In this document: piece by piece, positions 47,510 to 61,254 of the stretch
How positions within the stretch are numbered: the stretch's first letter is position 1
How the letters are laid out: each line of letters starts with the position of its first letter
Position numbers and translations under genes: made by a program
NCBI RefSeq assembly: GCF_010093535.1
Contig: NW_022985168.1
Coordinates: forward strand, 221,924 to 285,923
DNA from: Lindgomyces ingoldianus
Lineage: Eukaryota; Ascomycota; Dothideomycetes; Pleosporales; Lindgomycetaceae
Direction of reading: 5' to 3'
DNA length: 64,000 nucleotides
Notes under the pieces: model-generated
Told to the model about the DNA's origin: nothing
What the model saw: the letters and a program-made list of their open reading frames with translations, nothing else
The model's database searches: none

Positions 47510-48558
47510 CTAAGTTTCTTTTAGTTAGTTTATAATGTCTTATATAATTAGTAAGAGGAACTAGTTTTAAATTATGTTTTTATTTAAAGTTCTATAATTC
47601 TAATAAATGTAGATTTTTTTTTATAAAAACTATAGCTAAAGTAACTAAGCTATAGCTTTCTTAAATATAGCCTTAGGCTAGCATTTAGTTAATGTACTCT
47701 TGCAAGGCTTTTTTCTACGCTCTTATTAGAGGGCAAAGCCTATAGGTTTTTAAGTAGTAGTTTTTTACTAAGTTAATAGCATGGTTCTAAGGCTAGTGTA
47801 GTAGCAATTCTTCTAGGTTGTCTAGTGTCTTAAACATATCCTTATAGTTTTTAAATTTAGTAGGGATGCTTTTTTTTTTCTAGATTCTAAAAATCTTAAT
47901 CTAATTTACATCTTTATTAGCTTTAATTTCTTTATAAAAGACTTTCTTAAGCTTTTTTTTATAATTCTTATTGCCTAAGCTTTTAGCTTTTAATAAGAGA
48001 ATTTCTAGAGTTTTCTTTTCTTAGGGTAGTAACTGCTACTCTACTGTACTTATTTATAGATTAAGCATTAATTATTATAGCATGCTAACTAGGTTATATG
48101 TGTGTAGTCTTTAAAGTTTTTTATTATTATTATTTTCTAGTTAATTGTAGGGTTATATGTTTTAAGCTAGTTATAGCCTAAAATTACATTATACTTGCCT
48201 CTTAATAGAAGTATGTTTATATACCTCTAGTCTCTTATATTTAAAGTTTTAAAGTTTTTTTTATATATTTCTAAGTTAATTTATTTTTTACTATACTTAA
48301 TTAAAAATGTGTTAGCAAGGGTTACCTTAAACAGGTTTTTCTTTATGCAGAATAAAATTCTTTATTTATCTACCTAATCTTTATCTATTATAGTAAAAGT
48401 GTATCTGCTGTCTACAAGAGCTAGTCTAGGCTACCCTTTATACATAAAGGTAGTTGTTAGACTATGTCTTGTCTCTTATCCTACTATAACTAAGGCTAAT
48501 ATGTTATAAAGAACTTCTTTATCTAAAAAAAAGTAAAAATTAATGTTTTATAAGTTAT
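47510..48558 (-). mobile_element. Gypsy G, protease/RT start piece
   Basis: Minus-strand text reads NHAINLVKNYYLKTYRLCPL, KKALQEYIN and GYI*ESYSLVTLAIVFIKK, the entry to a Gypsy reverse transcriptase (the H.I.L..G..P....Y.L and G.I..S.SP....F.KK motifs). It joins 45,642 on the left across B5 and is cut on the right by foldback B4. Confidence 0.8.
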
Positions 48559-49790
48559 TAACGTACTTCACAGGCGAGTTGCTCACACACCTAAGTCGCT
48601 TACTTTTGCCAAGACCCTACTAAACTACTTTTCCTACACTAATGCATTCCTAACAACACTACTTAGACGCGCTAAAAGAACATAAGATATAGTTTACGCT
48701 CTAAACTTTTAAATAAGACACAAAACTTTTAAAGAAACATGCTGTAGCTACGTATAAGGTCCTATAAATAACAACAAATAACTACAGCGCTAGGCAACCT
48801 TTACAAGCTAATTCTATAGCTAACTTATAAAGGCTATGTAATAAAAACAAGCAGGTAATTATTAAGACTATACTTAAGCTATATGCGCAAGGATTTTCCC
48901 CTTAGATAGCATTTATAGCTAATATAGCTAATTTTTTGCGTGCTAAGCAAAATCTAGGCTATGTTAGCATAAACTAGCCTAGTACGTTTGTAAAGTGTTA
49001 TTTAAAGCTTAAAGTAAAGTTTTAAGCGTGTCACGGTATCCTCCCCAGATCCTAGACATAACTGTATTAGACGCGTACTAGAGTATTATTAGTGCACGTC
49101 TGACACAAACATAACACAACACAGACATAAACTTAAGTATAAACTGCCTTAACACTAACTAAACCTAAAATAGGCTTAATTTATACCTAAAGCGCTTAGA
49201 CTTTTAAGCTAAGTATTTAATTACTAATTTTTTTAAACCTCTTTATTCCTTACACAACGTTTTATACCTACTATAATACCTTACATAGTAATTAAACTAG
49301 ACCTCTGTAAAGCTCTATAACCTTACTTATGCATAATTATAACATTATGTTATGTTAAAACCTTAGCTAAGAATAGCCTCTAAATCTAATCTAATAAGCT
49401 TAGTACTTGTATAACTCTAAGCTATTAAAGTAAGCTAAGAAGCTTTTTAAGAAGCGCTTACTTTATAGAAAAGCTACTATGTTATAAGCTTAGAAGCTCT
49501 TTAAAAGGACTTTAAAAAACAGCTTTATGTTATTAAGTAGTCTGTTTTTACTTTAACTCCTGTTATAGTAGTAGGAACTAAGAACTTACTAGCCTTAAAG
49601 TCCACCTAGAAGTCTAGAGATAGCTTAACTCTCTTCTGTCTAACGCTGCCTACAACCTATAACCCTTTTAACCTAGTAATAAAATCTAACTAACTCCCTA
49701 ATCCCCTGCTGTTTAATAGAAAATAGAAAAACCTACCTTCTTTTCTACATAAGCTCTAATATAAACTTAAAGAAAATGTAGACTAATTCC

Positions 49791-49918
49791 TGTAAGGCTG
49801 AGATGGCGCTTACGTGCGACAGGTATATATACTATTCTGCACCTGAAAATCAACGTTGGTTGATTATTCGCACCTTTTTAGTTGTATTGGCGGAGTGGTG
49901 CGGAGCCCTGTCCTTACA
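49791..49918 (+). mobile_element. solo LTR of miniature element K
   Basis: 128 bp, TGTAAGGCTGAGATGGCGC ... CCTGTCCTTACA, flanked by ATTCC (49,786-90; 49,919-23). Nearly free of RIP changes although it lies inside damaged Gypsy H, so it inserted late or is too short to be a RIP target. Matches 16,687-16,813 in reverse. Confidence 0.9.
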
Positions 49919-52900
49919 ATTCCCCTTTAAACGCTCTTAGTTACTATATGCTTACTTTTAACTTAACTATAATATAACAGCCTTAATTAACTTACTAATA
50001 AATAAAGATATTATTAACTTAGATTAATTTATAGCGTTCTTATAAGCAACTTATAAAGACCTAAATAAAGAGTTAACAGCCCTAAGTTGCCTAAACACCT
50101 TATAATAAAAAAAAAGCTTTACTTTACATTTTACTAAGTTCTGCTAACTTGCATTTAATATAGGCTTAAATAAAATAGGTCTAATTGCAGCCTTATATAA
50201 CTCTCTTTTAACTAAACTGCAACGCGCTATAGTAGGAGAACCTCTTCTAAACAACTTTAACGCGTATGCAAACCTAATTACTACCTATAATAATAACATA
50301 AAGTTCCTCCCTATACAAGCTCTAATACGCCCCTAAACTAGTGTAGTTGTAAATAAAGACCTTAATGTAATAAAAATTAATTTAAATTATGCTCTAGTTA
50401 GTTTTAAAAAGCGTAAAAATTATAAAAAAAAAAGTTAATACTTTAAGTGTAGTAAGCATAGTTATATTTTCTAAAACTGCTTTATTTCTTTTCTTTAAGT
50501 CTACGCAAGTAGCGCTGCTAGCACTTATTAAAGATTTTTACTATTCTAATTTTATTTCTATAAAGGCTCTAACTTATATTTAAGCTTTAATTTTCCTTAC
50601 TACTTTTAACATAGCTGCAGCTATAGCAGTAAGAGCCTGCAAAAAGGCTTGTTCTAGGGCTAAGTTGCCCCTTAGGACTAATTTAACACTAGATCTCTGC
50701 TAACTTATAGGCTAAGTCCCCTACTAATAACTAGAAGTACTAAGTTAATATTTCTATATATTTATAATAAGAAACTGTATTAGCTTTAATATAAGCTCTT
50801 ATTAACTTAGGAGTAAACAGCATAGGTTACATTAATAAAGAACTAGCGTATAAACTAAATCTTTAATTAATACTGCTTACCTAAATAATTTACTTAACTA
50901 GATTTAATAAAAAACAACTTAAAAGAGGTTTTATCTCTTGTACTACAACTATTATAATTACCTACTAACACTATAAAAAGCAGATTAAGCTCTATATAAT
51001 AAACACAAGATGTTATAACCTAATCTTAGAACAACTATAGCTATATTAGCATAAGGTTACTTTTAATTACTAAAAGTAAGTTCTAAACTTTAACTTTTTT
51101 TAATGCTAAGATGTATACTTACACTTACACCTAAAAAACACTTAAGTAGCACTTAATATAAAAGTTTTTTAGACCTACTTTTTAATAACCTAGAGAAAAA
51201 CTACCTAAGTAAGGCTAATAAGCTAGGCCTTTTACTAAGATAGGCTATGTAAAATAATTTAACAACTGCCTAAACTTAAAGAAAAGAAAGCCTTTAAAAA
51301 ATCTTTACCTACTTAATTTAAACACAAACTAGGACTTAAACAGCAGATAGACATCTACTACATAGGACCTGCCTTATTTACGACCCTAGCTTAATAACTA
51401 GATTTGTCAGATATGCGCACCTACTGTCAAGACAGGAGGAACGTTTGACGAAAGCGGCTACATAGTACAAGCAATAAGCTCGAACAGTATGTTGCTGCAA
51501 ATTGCTGCAAAATGCTGTAAAATGCAGCAATTTGCAGCATGTTGCAAGCTGGTCGCGCATAGGGCTAGTGCGCGAGGGACTTAGATTGGAAAAACAAAAG
51601 CTGAGCAACACAAGTAGAGCAGAAAAAGGATTAATAAATTAACATAATTAATACAATTAATTAATTATCCTATATATTATATCTAAACCTATTATTTATC
51701 TTAGGAAGCCTAGAAACAGTGCTTTAATCTAATAATTAAGAGTCTTAGTGCCTCTATTAATACAAAATGGCCACCCAGCCTCCTTGAGACGCGACAGTCG
51801 TCCTTCGAGACCACACTGACTACAGAGCCTAGATGATGCAGCTGCAATTGAGATGTGTAGCGCACGGCATCTGGCCGCAAGTGGATCCTAAGTTGACCAT
51901 CTAAATAATCTCTAAACTAAGAGCTCTAGAGATGCCGCTAATAGCTAAGTTTTCACTAGCCTTTAATGTTAAAACGCCTACGCACATAAACAAGCTATTA
52001 ATAAGCAGCGTTAGAGCCTTTAAAAAAGCTATTAAATACTACAAGATTAAGGCTAACAAGTACAAGAGTAACAGACATAATTATAAAAGAGAGCAATTAA
52101 GCTTCTAATAGATTATTGTCTTTATCTAGTTAATAGTTAGCCTGCATCTGCAGCGTACATGCTGTTCTCTAGATTAACTACTTAGACAGTAGATTATAAA
52201 CTTTAAAGCTACAGTAAGTGTTAATAACTAATTTAAACAAGAACATGTGCGTAACTAATATAATACATCTTTAAAGCTGCTAAGAAACGCAAGCATATAA
52301 GACCTGTAGCTAGCAGAGTATAATTATGCTGCCACAGAAGTGGAGACATAAAATGTTCTAGAAACAACGCAGTTTAATGCTGTTGCAAAGGACTTTCTAA
52401 CTACTATAAATAAAGTTGCCCCTTATTAGTCTATAACTTTTTAGAAAAGCAGATAGTTTACACTAAACATAAATTAAAAAGAAATAATAAAGCGCTTTTA
52501 AAAACATATAATGTTAAATTATCTAATATATATAAAAAAGCATAAAGCTACCTTTATAATAGATAACTTGTTATACCTTGCTAAAAGTAGAAAAACTACC
52601 TAGGGCATAAACAGGGACGCCTGTAGTGCAAAAGTTGTAATGTTAAGAAAATAAAGTAAACCTTAACATTAATGTTATTAAAAAGATAATAAAAAGTTAT
52701 CTTTAAGCTAGAAACCTACTAAAACAGGAGGCACTAAATGTCCTGCATGTAGACACATTTATGCACTAAAGGACTGCTTCTATGTCTATCTAGACAGAGC
52801 ACTAGACTAGTAGATGCTAAATAAGAAAGTTAAAAAGCTTATAGCATTAAAGCGCAAGCACAACTTAAAATTTTAAGGCCTACTAAGAGAGTAGTGTAGA

Positions 52901-53982
52901 CATAATTTAAAGATACTAATTCTAAAAAGTTTATATACACCTACACTAGAGATATAAAAAGACTAACTTAAAAGCTAGAAAGTATTAAGAGTTAAGGCAG
53001 CTATATTGCTAGCTATAGTTAATTTAAACTAGAACAGATATCTGCTAAAAGAATTATTTATCCTTAACTTAAGCTTAACATGCTATATTATAAATAATTT
53101 TAATTAGATTTATAACTATTATCTACTAACACTAGAAAACTTTATCTAGTCTAGAAACTCTTATATATAGATTTAAGGCTATAAATTAATTATACTAAGC
53201 TTAAAAAGTAAGCATAGAACACACAGTTAAGCATATAGTCTTGTACTACATAACGCTGCACTGTGCCTAGACCTGCTGTGCAACCTAGTCTTGTTCTGCC
53301 TACTATAATAGAAAGGAATCTAGTAGGACACATAAGCAGAGCTAACTGCTTTAAAGGCCCTAGATAGGATAATAATTAGAGATCTTATAAAGATCTATAG
53401 CTAATATGCGTTAGAGTACTATCTACTATAAAAGAGCTTATATTATACACACATAATTAACGTAAGAACTAAACATAGTCTATAAAAGGCATTAGTAGAG
53501 CTATAGCATAAGCGTCTAGGACACCCTAGACTAGCTACACTTTAACACCTTATATAGTAAGCTAAGGGGGTGTAAATTAAAGAAATTATAATAGTCTAAT
53601 ATAACTTATGTAGTAGAGCTAAGATATAATAATAAATTAGCTACACACTATAAATTAGTAATAGTAGACCTAGTAAGAGACTATTAATTAATTTCTATGC
53701 ATATAAAGCATAAAGCATTATAAAAGAGTAAAGTTAAATGCTAATTACTAATAAGTATTCTAGCCTCTAGTAGGACCTCTACTTTAAAGATAACAGGCCT
53801 ACTAAATTAATTATTAAAGCTTTTATAATCTTTATTTTTTTTAAAAGAACTATTATAATATTACTATAAAAGTTATTAAAGCTAACAATAAGATTATAAT
53901 AGTAAAACTAGAGGTAGAACACTAGCTAGCATTGCATAGAATAACTATTAAGCCTTTAGCACTAGATACATAAGCCTAGAAT

Positions 53983-54372
53983 TGTCAGATTGAAGCACTG
54001 TTTCTAGGCTTCCTGAGATGAATGATGGGTTTGGATNNNNNNNNNNNNNNNNNNNNNNNNNNNNNNNNNNNNNNNNNNNNNNNNNNNNNNNNNNNNNNNN
54101 NNNNNNNNNNNNNNNNNNNNNNNNNNNNNNNNNNNNNNNNNNNNNNNNNNNNNNNNNNNNNNNNNNNNNNNNNNNNNNNNNNNNNNNNNNNNNNNNNNNN
54201 NNNNNNNNNNNNNNNNNNNNNNNNNNNNNNNNNNNNNNNNNNNNNNNNNNNNNNNNNNNNNNNNNNNNNNNNNNNNNNNNNNNNNNNNNNNNNNNNNNNN
54301 NNNNNNNNNNNNNNNNTAGCAGCTTTCGTCAAACGTTCCTCCTGTCTTGACAGTAGGTGCGCATATCTGACA
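53983..54372 (-). mobile_element. reversed Copia-family LTR(s) around an assembly gap
   Basis: Left edge TGTCAGATTGAAGCACTG is the complement of the LTR 3' end; right edge GCGCATATCTGACA is the complement of the LTR 5' end. Flanking duplication AGAAT at 53,978-82 and 54,373-77. Positions 54,037-54,316 are N. It may be a solo LTR or a complete element collapsed into the gap, since both would show these edges. The visible 110 bp carry essentially no RIP changes. Confidence 0.85.
54037..54316. other. assembly gap (280 N)
   Basis: Run of N inside the reversed LTR. 54 bp plus 280 plus 56 bp exceeds the usual 330-bp LTR, so the gap length is probably an estimate or hides more than one LTR. Confidence 0.97.
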
Positions 54373-57300
54373 AGAATAGAAGAGCTAAACGCTTAGAAGG
54401 TGTAAATAAGAAGAAGTTATAGGCTATGCAACTAGATGCTAACCTACTATAAAACATATAGCTATATATTACTAGAGCTAGCGTATACCTATACAATTAG
54501 ACGCTAAACTATACTAATAACTAGAAGACACTATATAAGATCTTCTTTACATAAGTAGCTTTAAATAATAGAGTTATTACATTAATTTAAAAGCTAAGCT
54601 TTACACATCTAAGAGCCTATAGCTGTAAAGCATTTATAATAACTAATAACATACATTAGAACAAATTTAAGCTATAAAGGCTAGACTTAAAGGCGTAGAT
54701 TAGATATCTAGTTAAGTACTAATTATTAAACATCTACTATGTATAAATACTACTGCTAGTAAAAGTAATTTATATATATAACATTATTTTTAATAAACAC
54801 TTAATCTTTAGCAGTAAGCCTAAAGACTTAATAGATAACCTTATGCATAACATAGTACAGGAAATTACTATATATATTAGAATAATTAAGCTTTTAACAC
54901 CTAGTTATTAGCTAAAGATAGAGTTATTTTATAAAAACAACACTATAGATAATACATTAAATTTTAACAAAGTAGACCTACTAGGCTACTATTAAGAAAG
55001 AAAGATTAGAGATAACTATCTATCTCTTTTAAATACTCTGCTACTTATAGCATTACTTATGCAGTAAATAGCTAGAGCAGCACTAAAGCTAAGCTAAATA
55101 GAGTTATTAAAGACTATACTATAGGCTACAGCCTTTATAGCTAGCATAAGATCTAGAAGTGTAGAAAAGTATAGCAGTAAGACACTAGATAAAGCAGCAT
55201 TAATAAAAATACTATTTAAAAGAAAGACACTTTATAAAAGCTAGCTGCTACTTCTACTATTAACTTAAAAGTAACTAGAAAAGCACCCTCTACATAAAAT
55301 ATTTAAGGTAGTAGAAAAAACGCACCTAGATAGTTATTAGATAATAAAATCTTAAATAGAGGTCTAAACAAAGCTAATTAAGGCAGCTAGACAGCAGATC
55401 TTAGATTATATGTAGGTGTACACTTATAAGCTTAATAAGCACTATAGATTGCAAAGATGTAAGGCGCAACTAGTAGTCTATAGTAATTAATAAAGAAACA
55501 TTACTACATAAGATACCTACACTGCTACCCTAGCAAAACACTTATTTTAAATGCTAATAGTAATATCTGCACGCTTTAACTTAAAGCTTAAATAATATAA
55601 CATAACTAACATGTTTATACATGTAGCAATTAACTGCAATATCTACATGTAAATGCTAAAAGGCTATTAGAAACTAGGTATAATACTAAAGCTTTAAAAA
55701 GCACTATACAGCCTACAAATTTCTTCTCTACTCTAGTAATACTATTTTATAACAACTCTTAAAGGCCTTAGGTTCTTAGCTGTCCTACATAAACCCTACT
55801 ATATAACTAAAGCTAGAAATTTTTTTTTTATTTACATAGACAACTTTATTATTATGTATAAAAAAGGCTTTAAAGCAGATACACAGCGTGTAGTAGACTA
55901 GTTACAAGAGAAGTATACCCTAATAAAAGGCAAGAACCTATAATAGTTTCTAGGAGTTAAGATTATTAGAGATTAACAGTAATAAATAATTTAGCTGTTA
56001 CAAGCCTTATATATTAATAAAATAGCTAAGCTAGCTAACAGAAAGGACCTGTAGCACGCTACACCTATAAGTAGAATTAAACTTATGCTGCAATTTAGTT
56101 TTACAACTTTATTAAAAGTAAATTAATATTAGTAGAAAATTAGATCTCTGCTCTTTGCAGCAGTTACTATAAGACTAGACATTACCTTTGCTACGTCACG
56201 CCTTGCACAGTTTCTTACAAATCCTGCATCTAACTATTAGAATGCAGCTAATTAAGTTATCCTGCACCTACATGCAACACAGACGTACGCACTCTAATTA
56301 AGAGAAGAAGACTACCTTATAGTAGCAAGCAATGCGTTATTTATAAATAATACACTAAATAAAAAAAGCTTTTAGGGCTATATTATTTAACTATTTAGCA
56401 GATAGATTGCATAGTAAGTAAATAAATAAAATATAGTTACAATGTTAATAATAGAAGCAGAATTACTTACACTGTTCTAAGTTACTAAGAAAGCTATGTT
56501 TATAAGAATGCTTTTTAATAAACTGTAGGTTAAGATGCCTAATTTAACTATTATAATTTAGTGTAACAACAAGCAGATAATCTAACTAGTAAATAAAGAA
56601 ATATTTTAACTTTAAACTAAGCTCTAACATGTTAACATCTATAACTACTAGCTCTAATAGGAAGTCTCTTAATAAATAATTAAGGTTGTCTATGTCCCCT
56701 TTAGTAAGATGCTTGCAGACAGACTCACTAAAGCGCTTCTAGCTAGCAAATAGCCAAGCTTTCTTTAGCAAATTCGGCTAGTTGACGTTAGAGAGAGGAT
56801 AGTTAGTTAGGAAGCAGATATAGAAGAGATTAAAGCAAGAATGGAAGCCCTAGAAGCATACTAAGGTTGCGCAATTAGGAACCAGCTTAAAGCATGTCTA
56901 AGCTAAGGGGGTGTGTCAGATATGCGCACCTACTGTTAAGACAGGAGGAACGTTTGACAAAAGCGGCTACATAGTACAAGCAATAAGCTTGAACAGTATG
57001 TTGCAAGCTGGTCGCGCATAGGGCTAGTGCGCGAGGGACTTGGATTAGAAAAACAAAAGCTGAGCAACACAAGTAGAGCAGAAAAAAGATTAATAAATTA
57101 ACACAATTAATACAATTAATCAATCATCCTATACATCATATCCAAACCCATCATTCATCTTAGGAAGCCTAGAAACAGTGCTTCAATCTAACAAGATTAC
57201 AAAATCTACACAGTTATAATTTCTAATATAGACTAAGCTCTAGCTCTTTAAAAACACACTAACCTAAAGATAATAGTTTTTTAAAACTACTACAACCTGT

Positions 57301-60300
57301 TGCATGTCTTTTTTTAAGATAAGTCTAATAAGCTTTTAATATAACATCTATATAATTACTAGATAACTTTTAAGCCTAGTAAACAACCTAGTTATAGGCT
57401 ACTATATAAGATGTTACTAAATAAATTAAAAGTGCTTTAAAAATACCTTAATAAAAACCTAAAAAAAGAGTTTATTTAAGCTAGCTTCTTACTAGTAGTG
57501 TTACTTATACTATTTATAAAGAAACTTAGAGGTAAGCTTTAATTTTATGTTAACTACTAAGGACTAAACACTATTACTATTAAGAACTAATACTTAATTT
57601 CTTTTTTATAAGAAACTCTAAGCTAACTAAGCAAAGTAAAGTATTTTATAAAGTTAGATATTATTACTGCCTTTAATAAGCTAAGAATAGTAAAAAGTAA
57701 TAAGTAGCTAATAGCGTTTTAGACCTAATATAGACTATTTAAGTACCTAGTAATGCCCTTTAGCTTAGCTAACACGCCTAGTACTTTTTAACATTTTGTA
57801 AATAACTTGCTCTAACCCTACCTAGACATGTTCTGCACTGCGTATATTAATAATATTCTAATTTACAGTAATAGCCTTTTAGAGCATAAACAGCATGTAC
57901 GCTTAGTGCTAAAGGCTATAGAAAAAGCAGGTCTATAACTTAATATAGACAAATGTAAGTTCTACTAATTAAAGGTTATATATTTAGGATATGTAATTTT
58001 TATAAATAGCATCTAAATAAACTCTGTTAAGGTTTAGACTATGCTAGATTAGTAATACTTAAAGGACATAAAAGATGTTTAAGCCTTTATAAAATTTACT
58101 AACTTTTACTAATAATTTATTAATAACTTTTTATAGCTAGTAAGCCTTATAATTACACTTACTAAGAAAAAATTTTAATTTAACTTTAACTTAAATTACT
58201 AATAGTTTTTTAACTAGCTAAAAAAAGCCTTTACTAAAGCTTTAATACTCTGCTACTTTAACTTTAAACTACTAATACTTATAGAAGCTAATGCCTTAGA
58301 CTACATAGTAGCAGGAGTTCTCTCCTAGACTAAGCTAGACAGGACTATTAAGCCTATTACATACTTTTTTAAAAAAAATAAGCTTTACAGAAGGTAATTA
58401 TAAGATTTATAATAAAAAATTGCTTACTATAGTACACTGCTTTAAATAATAGCAACCTAAACTAGAAGGTGCAGCGCATCTAATACAGGTTCTATCTAAC
58501 TATAAGAACTTATAGTACTTTATAACTACAAAACAACTTAGCTACTAATAAGCCTATTAGTTTAAATACCTATCTTATTTTAATTTTAAGATTACTTATT
58601 ATTTTAGTTAAAATAAAAAGAAACTAAATGCTTTTATAAGGCAATTCTAAAACATCTTTGCTTAAAAAAAAGTGTAAAAAGCTTAACACTAAACTCTACT
58701 TTAACCTAAGCTATTTTTAGACTTTAACCTAAATAAAACAGATTAAATAATTAATTAAATTATTACTAATAAGTATTTAAATAATAATTTTATTTAAGAA
58801 ACTTTAGACTTGCTCTAAAACAGCGCTAGTTAGTTAAAGAAGGTAACACTAGCTAACTATAAAAACTAAAATAGTAAGCTATATTACTATAACTAACTTA
58901 TAATCTCTAATTCTAACAAACTAAGAATTAAACTACTTTAAATTATACATAACTTGCCTATTAAAGGACACCTAGGCAAAAGAAAAACTCTTAACCTACT
59001 ACAGAGAGAGTACTACTAGCCCTACATGTTTTATACTGTACGCTAATATGTATTATGTTGCTATACTTGCTGTAAAGTAAAGGCCTTTTAAAAAAGGTAT
59101 AATAGCCTACTTAAACTGCTCCTAATCCTTAAACAAGCTTAAAAAAACATATTAATTAATTTTATTATAGACCTACCTTTATCTAAAAGGTACATAAATA
59201 TTATAGTAGTTATTAATTACTTAACTAAGTATTAACACTTAATACTATGTTCCTTAATAACTGCCCCTAATATAGCCTAGTTATTCTACTAATATGTATA
59301 AGTTTACTATAGCCTGCTTAACATAATTATATTAGACAGAGGTACGCAGTTTGTCTTAGCTTTCTAGAATAAACTTTATAAACAGCTCTAAATTATCTTT
59401 TATCTATTTATAGCTTTTTACCTAAAGACTAATAGCTAGACTAAGAACATAAATACTATAATAAAATAAGTTTTATAAGCATACATAAACTACTAGTAGA
59501 ACAACTAAGTAAAATAGTTAGCTATAGCATAGTTTAAAGCTAATAACATAATATCTAAATTAATGTAAGTATCTCTGTTTTTAGTAAACTATAGATACTA
59601 CCTTTAAATAGAATTTAAACTACCTTTAAATACCCCCTAACTAACTTATTAATTTATATAAGTAATAAATGTAAATAGACTTATTAATAAAATTTAAAAC
59701 ATATTTAAATATGTTTATAAAAAGCTTACATAGGCTTAAGCTTTTTAACAAGAGTACATAAACTAATCTTAAACCTCTGCCCTTGCGTATGTAGCTAGCA
59801 AGAAGGTCTAGCTAGACACTAGAAATATCTAAATAAACTAATAATTAAAGAAACTTAATAAGAAGAACCTTAGCTTTTTTATAGTAGCTTATATAGTCTT
59901 ATTGCACGCTTACTAATTAATTCTACCTAACAGCATAAAGATACACCCTATGTTCTACGTATTATTGCTGCGCTAAGTAGCTTCTAAATCTAACTATCTA
60001 CCTAGACAGCTAAACCTGCTACCTAAACCTATTATTATAAATAATAAACTAAAATATGTTATAAAAGACATTAAATAAATTTAGTTTAACAAGAAAAAAT
60101 ATATTTATAAATATTTTATAAAATAGACTAGATATAACAAACTATTGTAGAAACCTGCAGAAGCCTTATAAAAGAACTCTACAGTAACCTAATTCTACGC
60201 TTAATACCTATCTAAACTAAACCTATACCCTAATAAAGACAACCTAATGCTAGAACTACTAATGTAAAGAATTCCCTTCCTAATAAGAGAGGGGTACTGT

Positions 60301-61254
60301 TATAGTATCCTCCCTAGATCCTAGACATAACTGTATTAGACGTGTACTAGAGTATTATTAGTGCATGTCTAACATAAATATAACATAACATAGACATAAA
60401 CTTAAGCATAAACTGCTTTAACACTAACTAAACTTAAAATAGGCTTAATTTATACTTAAAGCGCTTAGACTTCTAAGCTAAGTATTTAATTACTAATTTC
60501 CTTCTAAACCTCCCTGTTTCTCACACAATGTCTTGTACCTACTATAATACCTTACATAGTAATTAAACTAGACCTCCGTGAAGCTCTATAACCTTACTCG
60601 TGCACAATCGTGACAAAGCGCAAGTATAGTTAATAGATGTTTAGCCTATTATAAAGCCTATCTTGCTAAAGTTGTACATGTTATTATCCTAGATGCTATG
60701 CTTAGCTTTAATATTCTCTATAAGGCTAAACCTGCCCTAAATTACTCTAGGACTCTTGCAGAGAGCTCTCTTATAGTTATACTTACGCTTAAATGTTACT
60801 TTAAGCTCTAAATAACGCTTTATAAATGTACTAGGCTAGTTTATGCTAACATAGCCTAGATGTTACTTAGCGTGCAAAGAATTAGCTATATTAGCTATAA
60901 ATGCTATCTAAGAGGAAAATCCTTGCGCATATAGCTTAAGTATAGTCTTAATAATCACCTACTTATTTTTATTACATAGCCTCTATAAGTTAGCTGTAGA
61001 ATTAGCTTGTAAAGGTTGTCTAGCGCTATAGTTATTTATTGTTATTTATAGGACTTTATACATAGCTACAGCACGTTTCTTTAAGAGTTTTGTGTCTTAT
61101 TTAAAAGTTTAGAGTGTAAACTATATCTTACATTCTTTTAGCACGTCTAAGTAGTGTTGTTAGGAATGCATTAGTGTAAGAAAAGTAGTTTAGTAGGGTC
61201 TTAGCAAAAGTAAGCAACTTAGGTGTGTGAGCAACTTGCCTGTAAAGTACGTTA

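Larger units (their letters stand above)
51405..57193 (+). mobile_element. Copia LTR retrotransposon, copy 2, interrupted
   Basis: Same family as 23,186-28,620. LTRs 51,405-51,734 and 56,914-57,193, duplication AGATT (51,400-04; 57,194-98). It splits Gypsy H. Gag starts near 51,768 but is broken within 10 codons by CGA-to-TGA, then TGG-to-TAG. Integrase near 53,510, RT near 55,590-55,860. Interrupted at 53,983-54,372 by a reversed LTR and an N run. The 3' LTR is 280 bp, 50 bp shorter than the 5' LTR, because the TTGCAGCA block is missing. Confidence 0.92.
49029..60615 (+). mobile_element. Gypsy chromovirus H, interrupted
   Basis: LTRs 49,029-49,344 and 60,298-60,615 (TGTCACGG ... GTGACA), 5-bp duplication AAGCG (49,024-28; 60,616-20), and a polypurine tract AAGAGAGGGG before the 3' LTR. 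Without nested inserts it is about 5.66 kb. Readable: capsid-like Gag (LNKIGLIAALYNSLLTKLQ near 50,165-50,225), RT (YLVMPFSLANTPSTF and YINNILIYS near 57,735-57,880, YIDD expected), integrase (INFIIDLPLSKRYINII near 59,155-59,205; LDRGTQFVLAFW near 59,330) and a chromodomain-like end near 60,060-60,180. RT before integrase gives Gypsy. Confidence 0.92.
48561..61252. mobile_element. foldback derivative of family B (B4), interrupted by Gypsy H
   Basis: TA-flanked B-type TIRs at 48,561 (ACGTACTTCACAGGCGAG) and 61,203-61,252. Left part 48,561-49,028, right part 60,621-61,252 after removing Gypsy H and one AAGCG. The total of 1,100 bp matches B2 in reverse orientation, including the arm-switch text GCAAGTATAGTTAATAG. 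Inserted into Gypsy G. Confidence 0.87.

Noticed and set aside
53985..54396. Frames of 110-124 codons around 54,000-54,390
   Set aside because: Made almost entirely of N from the assembly gap.
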